The translations under genes and the position numbers were made by a program. Under the pieces are notes generated by a model. The model had not been told where the DNA came from. It made no database searches and saw nothing but the letters and a program-made list of their open reading frames with translations. Of a DNA stretch of 64,000 nt, positions 26,317 through 34,698 are shown one piece after another. The DNA is taken from assembly GCA_965213855.1 (NCBI GenBank), contig CBDCAA010000008.1, forward strand, positions 124,001 to 188,000. The letters are read 5' to 3'. The first letter of the stretch is position 1; the number at the start of each line of letters is the position of its first letter. This DNA comes from JBBROS01 sp965213855 (lineage in GTDB: Bacteria; Pseudomonadota; Alphaproteobacteria; Acetobacterales; Acetobacteraceae).

Positions 26317-28497
26317 ATGAGTGACGCGTCGTTGTATGGCGAGGGGGCCGACACGCGGCCGTCGCAGGATGGTTTCGGGATCTCGCCGATCCAGCTGCTG
26401 CAGTCGTTGAGGCGGAGCTGGTTGTTCATATCGCTGTGCGGCGCGGTGTTCGGCGGCGCGAGCTACGCGTACACGGTCGCGGCCGTGCCGAAGAAGTTCA
26501 CGACCAACGCGACCATTTCCGTGCAGCAGCCGCAAGTGGCCATTCCCGCCCTGCGCGGCGCGTTGAACGGGGACACCATGTCCGACCCGATGCCGCTGGT
26601 GCGCAGCGAGGTGCAGATCCTGACGTCTCGGGCGCTGATCCAGAAGGTCGCCGACGAGTTGCACCTGCGGGACAGCCCGGAGTTCAACGGGTCGTTGCGG
26701 CCGCCGACGGCGACCGAGGCGTTCAAGCGCGACGTTTCGGCCAGCCTGCCGCGCGCGGTCGCCGAGCCGCTGATCTCGGTCGGCCTGCTGCCGGACACGA
26801 CCCTGGTCGATGGCCCGATTCCGGAGAACGTGATCCAGGACAGCGTGGTCGGCGCCGTTCAGCATGATCTCAGCATCATCAACGACAACCGTAGCCTGAT
26901 CATCGTCGCGCAGTTCACCGCGCTGGAGCCGGATGTGGCCGCGCGCGTCGTCAACACCCTCGTGCGCCAGTATATCAACGACCGGGTTCAGGGCCGGGCG
27001 ACCGCGAATGGCAGCGCGAACGTGGAGCTGGTCCAGCGGGTCAAGGATGCGCGCGCGGAGATCGACGGCCTAGAGGCCCGGATCGCGGCCGTGCGGGAAA
27101 AATACAACCTGGTGCAGACCCGTGCCGGCAGCGTCGGCCAGCAGCAGCTTGAGGATCTCAGCGCTGCGCTGACCCGCGCGAGTTCGGACCGGGCACAGGC
27201 GGTCGCGAACTACCAGCGCGCGTCCGCCCTGGCGCGCTCCGGCGCGGTGTCCAGCGACAATGCCACCGTCATCGGGTCCAGCACGATCGGGACGCTGCGC
27301 GAGCGTGAGGCGGCGGCGGCGCGCCGGGTCGCGCTGCTGTCGACGACGCTCGGGTCCGGCCACCCCGACCTGCGTGCGGCGCAGGCGGAACTGGGCTCGA
27401 TCCGGTCCGCGCTTGCGTCCGAGGCGCAGCGGGTGGTGGCCTCGCTCGGGGCCCAGGCGGACGTGGCGACGGCGCGCGAGGCGGACGTGAAGCGGCAGCT
27501 CGAGGACGCGCAGAAGACCGTCGGCAGCCTTTCGGCGGTGCAGTCGGAGCTGACGCAATTGGAGAAGGATGCGGACTCGCGCCGGGCGATCTACCAGACG
27601 TTGCTGCAGGGGGAGGCGCAGACCGCGTCCAACAAGGTCGGGTCCGAGGACACGGGCGTGCGGATCGTCAGCATGGCGGTGCCGCCGGCCTATCCTTCGA
27701 GCCCGCGCCCGAAGATGGCGGCGATCCTGGGCATCATGAGCGGGTGCGCGTTCGGCGGGCTGATCGCGCTCACGCGGGGCCGGCGGGACACCGGCTTCGG
27801 GGGTGCGGACGAGGTGATCCAAGCGACCGGGATCACGCCGCTGGTGGTTCTGCCGCGGCGGGCGGGGCGCCAGGCCCTGGTCGACCTCGTCGCGGCGAAC
27901 CCGACCGGGCCGGAAGCGGAGGCGCTGCGGTCGCTGCGGACCCGGCTTCGCTTCGCCGGGCGCAACGCCGCGCCGCGCAGCATCCTGTTCCTGTCGAGCG
28001 TGGCGGCCGAGGGCAGCGCCGACGTCGCGGCCGCGTTCGCCCGGGTCGCGGCGATCGACGGGCTGCACGTGCTGCTGCTGGAAGGCGACCTGCAGGCGCC
28101 ATCGCTGGCGCGGCGCCTCAAGGTTTCGGCCAGCAACGGCCTGGTCGACTCGTTGCAGGGCGGCGAGACCTGGCAGGACCAGGTGGAGCAGGACCCGGCC
28201 AGCAATCTCGGCTACCTGCTCGCCTCGGCGCCGCCGCGCGGGGCCGCGCAATTGCTCGATTCGATGCAGCTTCGCAACCTGCTTGCCGAGGCGCGGGACG
28301 ACTACAACCTGGTCGTCATGACCGGCCAGCCGATCGGGACCGGATCGGACGCGATGATCGTGGCGACGATCGTCGAGACCGTGGTGCTCGTCGTCGGCGG
28401 GCGCAAGGCCAAGCGGGAGCAGGTGCGCCAGGCCGTGCAGACCCTCGCCACGGCGATCAAGAAACGCCCCGTGATGGCGCTCAGCGACGCCGCTTAA
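26317..28497 (+). CDS. Wzc/GumC-like polysaccharide copolymerase with a degenerate tyrosine-kinase domain
   Basis: 726 residues. TM1 lies near 33-55 (SWLFISLCGAVFGGASYAYTV), followed by a Wzz domain with coiled coils (about 215-430). A Pro-rich segment PPAYPSSPRPKMAAILGIM leads into TM2 near 465-490. The cytoplasmic part has the BY-kinase fold, but its catalytic motifs are changed: at 559-570 the Walker A reads SSVAAEGSADVA without the GK[ST], A' is LLLEGDLQAPSL, and the Walker B region reads VVMTGQPI instead of IDTPP. No Tyr cluster ends the protein. It probably sets chain length and links Wzy to Wza without phosphorylation. Confidence 0.88.
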   Translation: MSDASLYGEGADTRPSQDGFGISPIQLLQSLRRSWLFISLCGAVFGGASYAYTVAAVPKKFTTNATISVQQPQVAIPALRGALNGDTMSDPMPLVRSEVQILTSRALIQKVADELHLRDSPEFNGSLRPPTATEAFKRDVSASLPRAVAEPLISVGLLPDTTLVDGPIPENVIQDSVVGAVQHDLSIINDNRSLIIVAQFTALEPDVAARVVNTLVRQYINDRVQGRATANGSANVELVQRVKDARAEIDGLEARIAAVREKYNLVQTRAGSVGQQQLEDLSAALTRASSDRAQAVANYQRASALARSGAVSSDNATVIGSSTIGTLREREAAAARRVALLSTTLGSGHPDLRAAQAELGSIRSALASEAQRVVASLGAQADVATAREADVKRQLEDAQKTVGSLSAVQSELTQLEKDADSRRAIYQTLLQGEAQTASNKVGSEDTGVRIVSMAVPPAYPSSPRPKMAAILGIMSGCAFGGLIALTRGRRDTGFGGADEVIQATGITPLVVLPRRAGRQALVDLVAANPTGPEAEALRSLRTRLRFAGRNAAPRSILFLSSVAAEGSADVAAAFARVAAIDGLHVLLLEGDLQAPSLARRLKVSASNGLVDSLQGGETWQDQVEQDPASNLGYLLASAPPRGAAQLLDSMQLRNLLAEARDDYNLVVMTGQPIGTGSDAMIVATIVETVVLVVGGRKAKREQVRQAVQTLATAIKKRPVMALSDAA

Positions 28498-28500
28498 GGG

Positions 28501-29655
28501 CTACCGCCCCGCGCGTGCGGACGCGGGCGGGGTCCAGACCTGGAAGCGGTCCCCGCGCAGCGAGCGGATGACACCGAGCCCGGTCGCCACCAGTGCAGCG
28601 CCGATATCGAGCACCTTGCCCATCGGGCCATGCGGGGCCAGCATCGCGACCGCGACCGCGCCGGCCGCGACGGCTGCGCTCGCGATCAGGACGGGCCACG
28701 CCGACAGGGCCGCCAGCCCCGCCACGTAGCAGAGCGCGGAGGCGGCGAAGGCGTAGATGCAGAACCACCGCAACAGTTTGTGCGAGACGTACTTGTAGCG
28801 GTCCAACGCCGGCAACCGCGCCAGCTTGCGCCGCAACAAGCGGTGCACGTTGTAGGCCTGGCACGAAATCCGCACCTTGCGCCGGAACTCGTCGGCCGAT
28901 CGCGACGTGGTCTCTTCGTAGGCGACCGCGTCACCGGCCCGCACGACGCGGTGGCCGGCGCACAGGATGGACAGCGAGACGAACATGTCGTCGATGATGT
29001 CGGGCGGCGGCGGCGTGTGCAGCGCGCGGCGGATGGCGAATATGGAGCCGTCGGCGCCCATGGTCGACCCGGTCTCGGACTCGAGCTGCTTGATGGACTC
29101 CTCGAGCCGCCAGTAGAGCGACCCTGTCGCGGCGGTGGCACTGGCCTGGGCGGTGACGTAGATCAGGTGGCCGCAGACGCAGCCGACCGTGGGGTCGCGG
29201 AAGCGCTCGAGTAGCCGCGGGATCGCGTCGGGCGCAAACATGACATTCGCGTCGGAGAACACGACGATGTCGGCGCCGGCCTTGGCCACCAGCGTGTTCA
29301 TGCCCTGCGTCTTGCCGAGCCGGGCCGGGGACACGGTGACGTCGATCTGCCCGGCGAACTCGGCGAGGATCGCCGCCGTCCCGTCCGACGCGGCGTCCAC
29401 ATAGACGAGCAGTTGCAGGCCCGGCAGGCTGTCGCGCATGGCGAGCATGTTCTCCGCCTTCGCCCGGATCACCTGCTCCTCGTTGTAGGCGCAGACGCAC
29501 AGCGCCACGCGTGGGGGTGGCGGCTCGATGGCCTGGGATGGCGGGGCCGGACGCAGCCGGGCGAGAGCGCGCAGGCTGAGCGGATAGGTCACGAAGGGAT
29601 GCGCGCCGAGGACGGCGAACCCGGCCGAGAGCGTGAGCAGGCCGGCCCCGATCAC
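28501..29655 (-). CDS. Membrane-anchored glycosyltransferase family 2
   Basis: 384 residues. An N-terminal helix (about 1-28) precedes a processive-type GT2 domain: RVALCVCAYNEEQVIRAKAENML, then VYVDAASDGTAAIL, ADIVVFSDANVMF (DxN in the DxD position), and GADGSIFAIRR. RRKVRISCQAYNVHRLL is in the position of the QxxRW-like segment of membrane GT2 enzymes, though the motif itself is not intact. Three hydrophobic helices lie at about 300-360. It is likely to transfer a sugar to the lipid-linked intermediate at the inner membrane. It overlaps the GT4 gene upstream by 4 bases and converges on the Wzc-like gene with 3 bases between the stops. Confidence 0.87.
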   Translation of the reverse strand: MIGAGLLTLSAGFAVLGAHPFVTYPLSLRALARLRPAPPSQAIEPPPPRVALCVCAYNEEQVIRAKAENMLAMRDSLPGLQLLVYVDAASDGTAAILAEFAGQIDVTVSPARLGKTQGMNTLVAKAGADIVVFSDANVMFAPDAIPRLLERFRDPTVGCVCGHLIYVTAQASATAATGSLYWRLEESIKQLESETGSTMGADGSIFAIRRALHTPPPPDIIDDMFVSLSILCAGHRVVRAGDAVAYEETTSRSADEFRRKVRISCQAYNVHRLLRRKLARLPALDRYKYVSHKLLRWFCIYAFAASALCYVAGLAALSAWPVLIASAAVAAGAVAVAMLAPHGPMGKVLDIGAALVATGLGVIRSLRGDRFQVWTPPASARAGR

Positions 29656-30923
29656 GCCGCACCCGCCATGGCGTCCGGACGCAGCCAGGGTTCGCCCGCA
29701 TCGTCCGGCACGGGGCGGCGTGACGCGGCAGCCTGCAGCACCGCCTCATACTGGCCGGCGACGCGCGATGGCGCGTAGTCCGCGGCCGCGGCCCGACAGG
29801 CGGCAAAAACCGCGGCTCGGTCCCACCCGGCCGAGGCCAGGACCTGCAGGCGCGCGAACAGGGCGTCAGCCCCTTGCCCGGGGATGATGAAGCCGGAGCG
29901 GCCATCGACGATCGCCTCGGGCAGGCCCCCCAACGGCGAGACGAGGCTGGGGACGCCATAGGCGAGCGCTTCGTGGAACACCCGGGGGAACGGGTCTTCC
30001 CAGACCGACGGGATGATGAGAAGGTCGACGCCGGGGAAGAACCCCGCCGGGGCGACGTGGCCCAGGAACGTGATCGCAGCAGACCCGGCCGCGGCGGCCC
30101 GGAGCGCGTCGGCGTACCCCGCCAGTCCGGACCCGGCGATCTGCAGCGTGGCCGCGCCGCTTGGCAGGCGCCGGACGGCCGCGATCAGGTTCTCTATGCC
30201 CTTCGACGGGTCCAGCCGGCCGATGAAGCCAAGGCGCAACGCCCTCTGCGGTGCGGGGGGATGTATGTCGGGCAGGGCGTCGCTCGCGTTGTTGCCCCGA
30301 ATGATGCGCACGGGCTGCCGGGGCGTGCCGGCGTCGGGGAAGGCGCCGGCGCCGTGCAGCCGGCCGAACACCCGCCGGCTCACGCAGGTCACGCTTTGCA
30401 CAAGCCGCGAGAGTCGCCGCCGGGGCGCGCCGAACGTCTTGCAGTCGGTGCAGAGCCCGACGCAGTTGCCGCGGCCGGGGCGCCACATCGCGCTGCGCGG
30501 ACAGGCCGTGTAGTAGTCATGCAGCGTCTGAACGAGCGGGATGCCCGCGCGCCGGGCCGCGGACCAGGCGCTGGCGGAGAACCCCTGCAAGTTGTGGGCG
30601 TTTACCACATCCGGGCGGATTTGCAGGAGGGCGGCGGCCAGGCGGCGGCGCATGATCAGGTTGTTGGCCTCGATGGCCTGGAACAGCGGCCGGAGCGGTT
30701 TCGGCCGTGGGGCGCCATGCGGCCAATAGACGTTGGCCAGCGGCAGGTAGCGGACCGGGATGCCGTCGACCTCGCCCGACTCCGGCCGACTGCCCGGCGT
30801 GAGCGTGATGACGGTGCAGGCATGGCCCTTTGCCTGCATCGTCCCGGCTAGTAGGCGCAAGGTGGTCTCGGCCCCGGCGGCCCCATGGGGCGGGTACAAC
30901 GTGTTGACGAAGGCGATCTTCAC
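29652..30923 (-). CDS. Glycosyltransferase family 4
   Basis: 423 residues, GT-B fold. MKIAFVNTLYPPHGAAGAETTLRLL is the usual N-terminal loop of GT4. Residues about 120-160 have VQTLHDYYTACPRSAMW followed by a Cys-rich GNCVGLCTDCKTFG, a feature of a GT4 subgroup that may bind metal. The donor domain has LRLGFIGRLDPSKGIENLI and PSVWEDPFPRVFHEALAYGVPSL (E-x7-E region). Its stop overlaps the start of the membrane GT2 gene, so the pair is co-translated. A 97-base gap separates it from the divergent AAA+ ATPase gene. Confidence 0.88.
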   Translation of the reverse strand: MKIAFVNTLYPPHGAAGAETTLRLLAGTMQAKGHACTVITLTPGSRPESGEVDGIPVRYLPLANVYWPHGAPRPKPLRPLFQAIEANNLIMRRRLAAALLQIRPDVVNAHNLQGFSASAWSAARRAGIPLVQTLHDYYTACPRSAMWRPGRGNCVGLCTDCKTFGAPRRRLSRLVQSVTCVSRRVFGRLHGAGAFPDAGTPRQPVRIIRGNNASDALPDIHPPAPQRALRLGFIGRLDPSKGIENLIAAVRRLPSGAATLQIAGSGLAGYADALRAAAAGSAAITFLGHVAPAGFFPGVDLLIIPSVWEDPFPRVFHEALAYGVPSLVSPLGGLPEAIVDGRSGFIIPGQGADALFARLQVLASAGWDRAAVFAACRAAAADYAPSRVAGQYEAVLQAAASRRPVPDDAGEPWLRPDAMAGAA

Positions 30924-31020
30924 CGAGGGCTCCGCACGGGTCCGGGCTTCATGAGATTATGTTGTAGGGTCGGGGGCCTGCTTTGTCGCACGACATTTTG
31001 GGTATAGGTCTGCTGGTGTC

Positions 31021-32367
31021 ATGAGCCTCGTCGACCGCCTTCTCCAGCATGTGCAGCGCCAGGCGGACCCGCCCGCGGCTGCACCGGCCCGCGCCGCGGA
31101 CGGCAAGCCGCCGGGCAAGGCCGCGGCGAAGCCGCCCAAGGGCGCGAAGGCGCCCGGCAAGCCCGTGCCGAAGCTGCGGGCCAACCAACTCGCCGGGAGC
31201 ATCGCGTTCGGCCCCGAGGGCGGCGGGGAGCAGGACCGGCAATATGCCTTGCGCGAGGTGTTCACGCCCACCCGGCCGCAGCGCACCGCCAAGCGGCTGA
31301 CCGGGCGGCAGAACGAGTTGATGCGCATCTTCCGCGCCATCGCGCTCGAACGGGCCCATGTCGTGCTGTATGGCGAGCGGGGGCGCGGCAAGACGTCGCT
31401 GGTCAACCTCGTGGCCTCGGCGGCGCGCAATGCCGGGTATATGGTCGGCCGCTACACCTGCTCCTCGGACAGCACCTTCGACGACATCGTCCGCGGGCTC
31501 GTGCGCGACCTGCCCGCCTCCATGCTCGCCAACCCGGCCGCGGGCGACGATACGCTGGAAGGGTGCGAGCCGGCCCTGCCGACAGGGCGGATCCATCCCC
31601 GCGACGTCGTGACCTTGCCCACGCGGCTGATCGGCCGCCATCTGGTGCTGATCGCCGACGAGTTCGACCGGGTTGAGGACCTGCCGACCCGCACCCTGTT
31701 CGCCGACACGATCAAGCAGGCATCGGACCGGGGTGCTGCGCTCAGCTTCGTGATCGTCGGCGTGTCGGACAGCCTGGAGGAGCTGCTGGGCCGGCATCCC
31801 TCGATCCAGCGCAACATCGCGGGCGTGCCGCTGGCGTTGCTGCGCAACGAGGACATCGACGACATCCTCGTCAATGGCGGGCGGGATGCGGGGGTCGAGT
31901 TCTCACATTCCGTCCGCGAGGCGATCGGGCTGGTGGCGTGGGGCGTGCCGTATATCGCCCAGCTGCTCGGCCTGCACGCCGGGACGGAGGCGCTGCTGCG
32001 CGGCTCGACCACGGTGGAAGTGCGCGATCTGCATGCGGCGCTCGGCCGGGCCATCGAGGAGATCGATCCGCGCGTGGCGGCCATGTACCAGACCGTGACC
32101 GACGGCGAGCGCGACCGAACGGTAGTGGCGGCGTTGCGGCTGCTGGCGAGTGGCGAGCAGGATCGGTTCGCGCGCTTCGTCATGTCCGACCGGGTGCGCG
32201 AACGCCAGGCGCCTGACCGCCGCGTGTCGGCCGAGGTCTGGGCGCGTCTGTTGGACGCCGGCATGGTCCGCCGATGCCCGAGCATCGGCCCGGATACCTA
32301 CGCCTTCGCCGAGCCGATGCTGCAGCACTACATCCTGATGCGGGGCGCGCTGGCCCCGGCCGATTGA
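31021..32367 (+). CDS. AAA+ ATPase within the polysaccharide export cluster
   Basis: 448 residues, cytoplasmic. Residues about 1-60 are Ala/Pro/Lys-rich and probably disordered. The ATPase core has LTGRQNELMRIF, Walker A VLYGERGRGKTSLVNLV (about 114-130), Walker B HLVLIADEFDRV (about 211-222) and a sensor-like LSFVIVGVSDSLEELLGRH. A helical C-terminal lid follows, and a winged-helix-like end (RVSAEVWARLLDAGMVRR) is seen. The build resembles Orc1/Cdc6- or ExeA-like AAA_16 ATPases. Its place between glycosyltransferases and the outer-membrane export genes suggests a role in controlling or positioning the export machine, perhaps in place of the missing BY-kinase activity. That is inference. Confidence 0.8.
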   Translation: MSLVDRLLQHVQRQADPPAAAPARAADGKPPGKAAAKPPKGAKAPGKPVPKLRANQLAGSIAFGPEGGGEQDRQYALREVFTPTRPQRTAKRLTGRQNELMRIFRAIALERAHVVLYGERGRGKTSLVNLVASAARNAGYMVGRYTCSSDSTFDDIVRGLVRDLPASMLANPAAGDDTLEGCEPALPTGRIHPRDVVTLPTRLIGRHLVLIADEFDRVEDLPTRTLFADTIKQASDRGAALSFVIVGVSDSLEELLGRHPSIQRNIAGVPLALLRNEDIDDILVNGGRDAGVEFSHSVREAIGLVAWGVPYIAQLLGLHAGTEALLRGSTTVEVRDLHAALGRAIEEIDPRVAAMYQTVTDGERDRTVVAALRLLASGEQDRFARFVMSDRVRERQAPDRRVSAEVWARLLDAGMVRRCPSIGPDTYAFAEPMLQHYILMRGALAPAD

Positions 32368-32369
32368 GG

Positions 32370-33731
32370 TCAGAGCCGCAGGTGCAGCCCGAGCAGCAGG
32401 ACGTTGCGGCTGTAGCTGCCCGACGTCAGCGTGTTGAGCTGCTGCGAGGTGGAAAGCGACACCAGCGCCGCCTGGTCGGCGGTGCTCACGAAGGCGGTGC
32501 CGTTGGTGCCGACCTGCCGGGTGAAGTCGTAGTCGAACGAGAGCCTGACGCGGCGGTTCAACAGCCAGTTCACGCTTCCACCGGCCGAGTAGCTGTTGGC
32601 CGAGCCGCCGCCGTTGAGGAAGCTCGCCGCCCCGTAGACGGCGCGGCCCTGCAGCAGCACGTTGCGCTTCAACTCGTGGTCGGCCGTCAGGCTCACGGTG
32701 GTGAAGTCGTATCCCGCCGTCAGCTCGGATTGCGGGTCTTCGATCTCGCGTCGAACGACCCCGGTCAGCGTCGTCAGCCCCGTCGGCGTCCAGATGACGT
32801 CCGCCTCGATCACCGGCGCCGCATGGCTGCCGAACGCCGCGGCCTGGTATTGGCGGATCTCTCCGCCCACGAGGACGCGATAACGCCAGGGGCCGGTCGC
32901 CTGGTAGTCGATCCCGGCCAGCACCGTGGCCGTCTCGGAGTTGGGCGTGGGCGTGCCGGGCTGCACGTTGGTGAACTGCGAGGTGCTGCCCTGCAGAACC
33001 AGCAGGAGGCCGCGCTGGGCGCTTAGCTCGAACCGAGTGGTCACGCCGCCCGAAACCACGTCGCGGTCACGGAACTGCTCGCTGACCGTCTGGCCTTGAA
33101 TCACGGCGCTGCCGAACTGGAAGCGGCGAAGGTCGAAATTGGGCGAGAAGGTGAAGCGCCCGCTTTCGAGCGTGTAGTCGCTGCGCACGACGTCGACGCT
33201 GTACGGCACCGGCGCGCTGGAGGCGACCGAGCCGATATCGTTGCCGCGCTCGTGCTGCTCGAGGTGGGTATAGGCGAGATTGAGGTCGTGCCGCCCGATC
33301 GTGAGGCCGCCGCCGATGCCGACGCTGACGTTGGTGTAGTTTTCGTTGTTGATGCCGAGATAGTTGTAGGTGTCGGCGCCGACGGTGAAGCCGAGCCGGT
33401 TGCGGGACCAGTCGGAGGTGGCGGTGACGGAGGGCGAGGTCTGCAGGAAGGCGCTGCTGGGGCCCTTGGCGATGCCGTTCACGTTGGAGTCGAAGCCGAT
33501 GGTCTGGTCGAGCCTTGGCAGCACGGAGAAGCTGCCGAGGCGGATCCCTGGCTCCTCATACAATGGCCGCAGCCGCGACAGCACCGTGACCCCGGCGTCA
33601 CGATCGAAGCCGGGCAGGGCGGGCGTGAGATAGCTGTCGATGCGCTGGGCATAGGCGGCGTGCACGGTGCCGGCCGCGAGGGCGGCGGCGCCGAGGAAGC
33701 GGCGGACAGTGCGCGTCGTTTGTCTCGGCAA
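32370..33731 (-). CDS. Outer-membrane beta-barrel protein of the polysaccharide export cluster
   Basis: 453 residues. A signal peptide (RRFLGAAALAAGTVHAAYAQ) is followed by alternating beta-strands rich in aromatic and polar residues (VGADTYNYLGINNENYTNVSVGIGGG, LNLAYTHLEQHERG, YDFTTVSLTADHELKRNVLLQG) and a final LLLGLHLRL ending on a hydrophobic residue. This is the pattern of BBP2-type beta-barrels found next to Wza-like genes in alphaproteobacterial EPS loci. The start is a TTG at 33731 with GGGGA 4 bases before it; no better ATG is available. It converges on the ATPase gene with 2 bases between the stops. It may be an outer-membrane partner of the export lipoprotein. Confidence 0.8.
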   Translation of the reverse strand: MPRQTTRTVRRFLGAAALAAGTVHAAYAQRIDSYLTPALPGFDRDAGVTVLSRLRPLYEEPGIRLGSFSVLPRLDQTIGFDSNVNGIAKGPSSAFLQTSPSVTATSDWSRNRLGFTVGADTYNYLGINNENYTNVSVGIGGGLTIGRHDLNLAYTHLEQHERGNDIGSVASSAPVPYSVDVVRSDYTLESGRFTFSPNFDLRRFQFGSAVIQGQTVSEQFRDRDVVSGGVTTRFELSAQRGLLLVLQGSTSQFTNVQPGTPTPNSETATVLAGIDYQATGPWRYRVLVGGEIRQYQAAAFGSHAAPVIEADVIWTPTGLTTLTGVVRREIEDPQSELTAGYDFTTVSLTADHELKRNVLLQGRAVYGAASFLNGGGSANSYSAGGSVNWLLNRRVRLSFDYDFTRQVGTNGTAFVSTADQAALVSLSTSQQLNTLTSGSYSRNVLLLGLHLRL

Positions 33732-33823
33732 CGAATCCCCGGCTGGCAGTGAACTTGCACAAGAATAGGCGCGGCCCGGCCATATCCGGTCAAGGTCAAG
33801 CGGGCGAAAAGCGGGGCGGCCGA

Positions 33824-33841
33824 GCGGAACGAGCGTTCCGC
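33824..33841. promoter_or_regulatory. Inverted repeat between the beta-barrel and Wza-like genes
   Basis: Arms gcggaac and gttccgc around gagc in the 201-base divergent gap. It lies 93 bases before the beta-barrel start and 92 bases before the lipoprotein start, almost exactly central. A shared operator is possible. No known binding motif is recognised. Confidence 0.35.
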
Positions 33842-33932
33842 GTGACAATCGCGCACCTTTGCCACGTAATGCCGGGCATCCGGCCCGCATTGCGCCCGCG
33901 TGCACCGGACCGAACGGGGATGGAGAAGTGAT

Positions 33933-34532
33933 GTGACGTCGAGCGTTCCGGGCCAACCACGTGCGTCGCGGCGCGCCGTGACACGCGGCCTTCTTGCGAT
34001 GTCGGGCTTCACGCTGGCTGGGTGCAACGACCCATGGGACGGCCTGCCCAGCCTGCCGGCGACCGATGCCGGGGTCTATACGCTCGGACCTGGCGACCAC
34101 ATCCGCATCATCACTTTCGGCGAGCAGCAGCTGACGGGCGAGTTCCGGGTCGATGCGGCGGGCGAGATCGCGCTGCCGCTGGTCGGCAACGTCCATGCGG
34201 CGGGCCTGACATCGCAGCAGCTTGACCGGGCAGTGGAGGCGGCGTTGAGCAAGTCCAACCTGTACCGCAATCCCAGCGTTTCGGTCGAGGTGGTCGCGTA
34301 CCGCCCGTTTTTCGTGTTGGGCGAGGTGAGCCGGCCGGGACAGTTCCAGTATGAGCCGGGCATGACAGTGGTGACGGCAGTCGCGATTGCCGGAGGGTTC
34401 ACCTATCGGGCGATCACCGACCATTTCTCGATCCTGCGGGCCGATGGGCAGCATTCGGTGGAGGGGGCGGCGGCGCGTGGGACGGCCGTACAACCAGGCG
34501 ACGTGGTCACCGTGTATGAACGGATCGTCTAA
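33933..34532 (+). CDS. Wza/GumB-like polysaccharide export lipoprotein (OPX family)
   Basis: 199 residues. A lipoprotein signal peptide with Arg-rich n-region ends in the lipobox TLAGC (Cys31). The polysaccharide export domain follows: YTLGPGDHIRIITFGEQQLTGEFRVDAAGEIALPLVGNV, then AALSKSNLYRNPSVSVEVVAYRPFFVLGEVSRPGQFQYEPGMTV, a SLBB-type domain. It forms the periplasmic/outer-membrane export channel, but it is short and lacks a C-terminal outer-membrane helix, like GumB-type OPX proteins. The neighbouring beta-barrel may supply the membrane pore. The start is GTG at 33933 with GGAGA 6 bases before it. Confidence 0.92.
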   Translation: MTSSVPGQPRASRRAVTRGLLAMSGFTLAGCNDPWDGLPSLPATDAGVYTLGPGDHIRIITFGEQQLTGEFRVDAAGEIALPLVGNVHAAGLTSQQLDRAVEAALSKSNLYRNPSVSVEVVAYRPFFVLGEVSRPGQFQYEPGMTVVTAVAIAGGFTYRAITDHFSILRADGQHSVEGAAARGTAVQPGDVVTVYERIV

Positions 34533-34698
34533 GGATAACGAGAAACTTCGATCTTAACGGAAAATTGACGAAGCTTTCTACCTTTACAAGGCTTATGAAC
34601 GGTTAGTGAACGACGAAAATTGCTGCAGTGCGGTATAACAGCGATGACACCCTGGACCAGCCAACGGCGGCTGGTGCCACCAACGGCGGAGTCGCGGG
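34533..34698. promoter_or_regulatory. AT-rich gap upstream of the WbaP-like gene
   Basis: 166 bases without a gene. The first 90 bases are A+T-rich (for example tcttaacggaaaattgacg), unlike the surrounding coding DNA, and probably carry a separate promoter for the initiating transferase gene. No terminator is evident. Confidence 0.3.
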
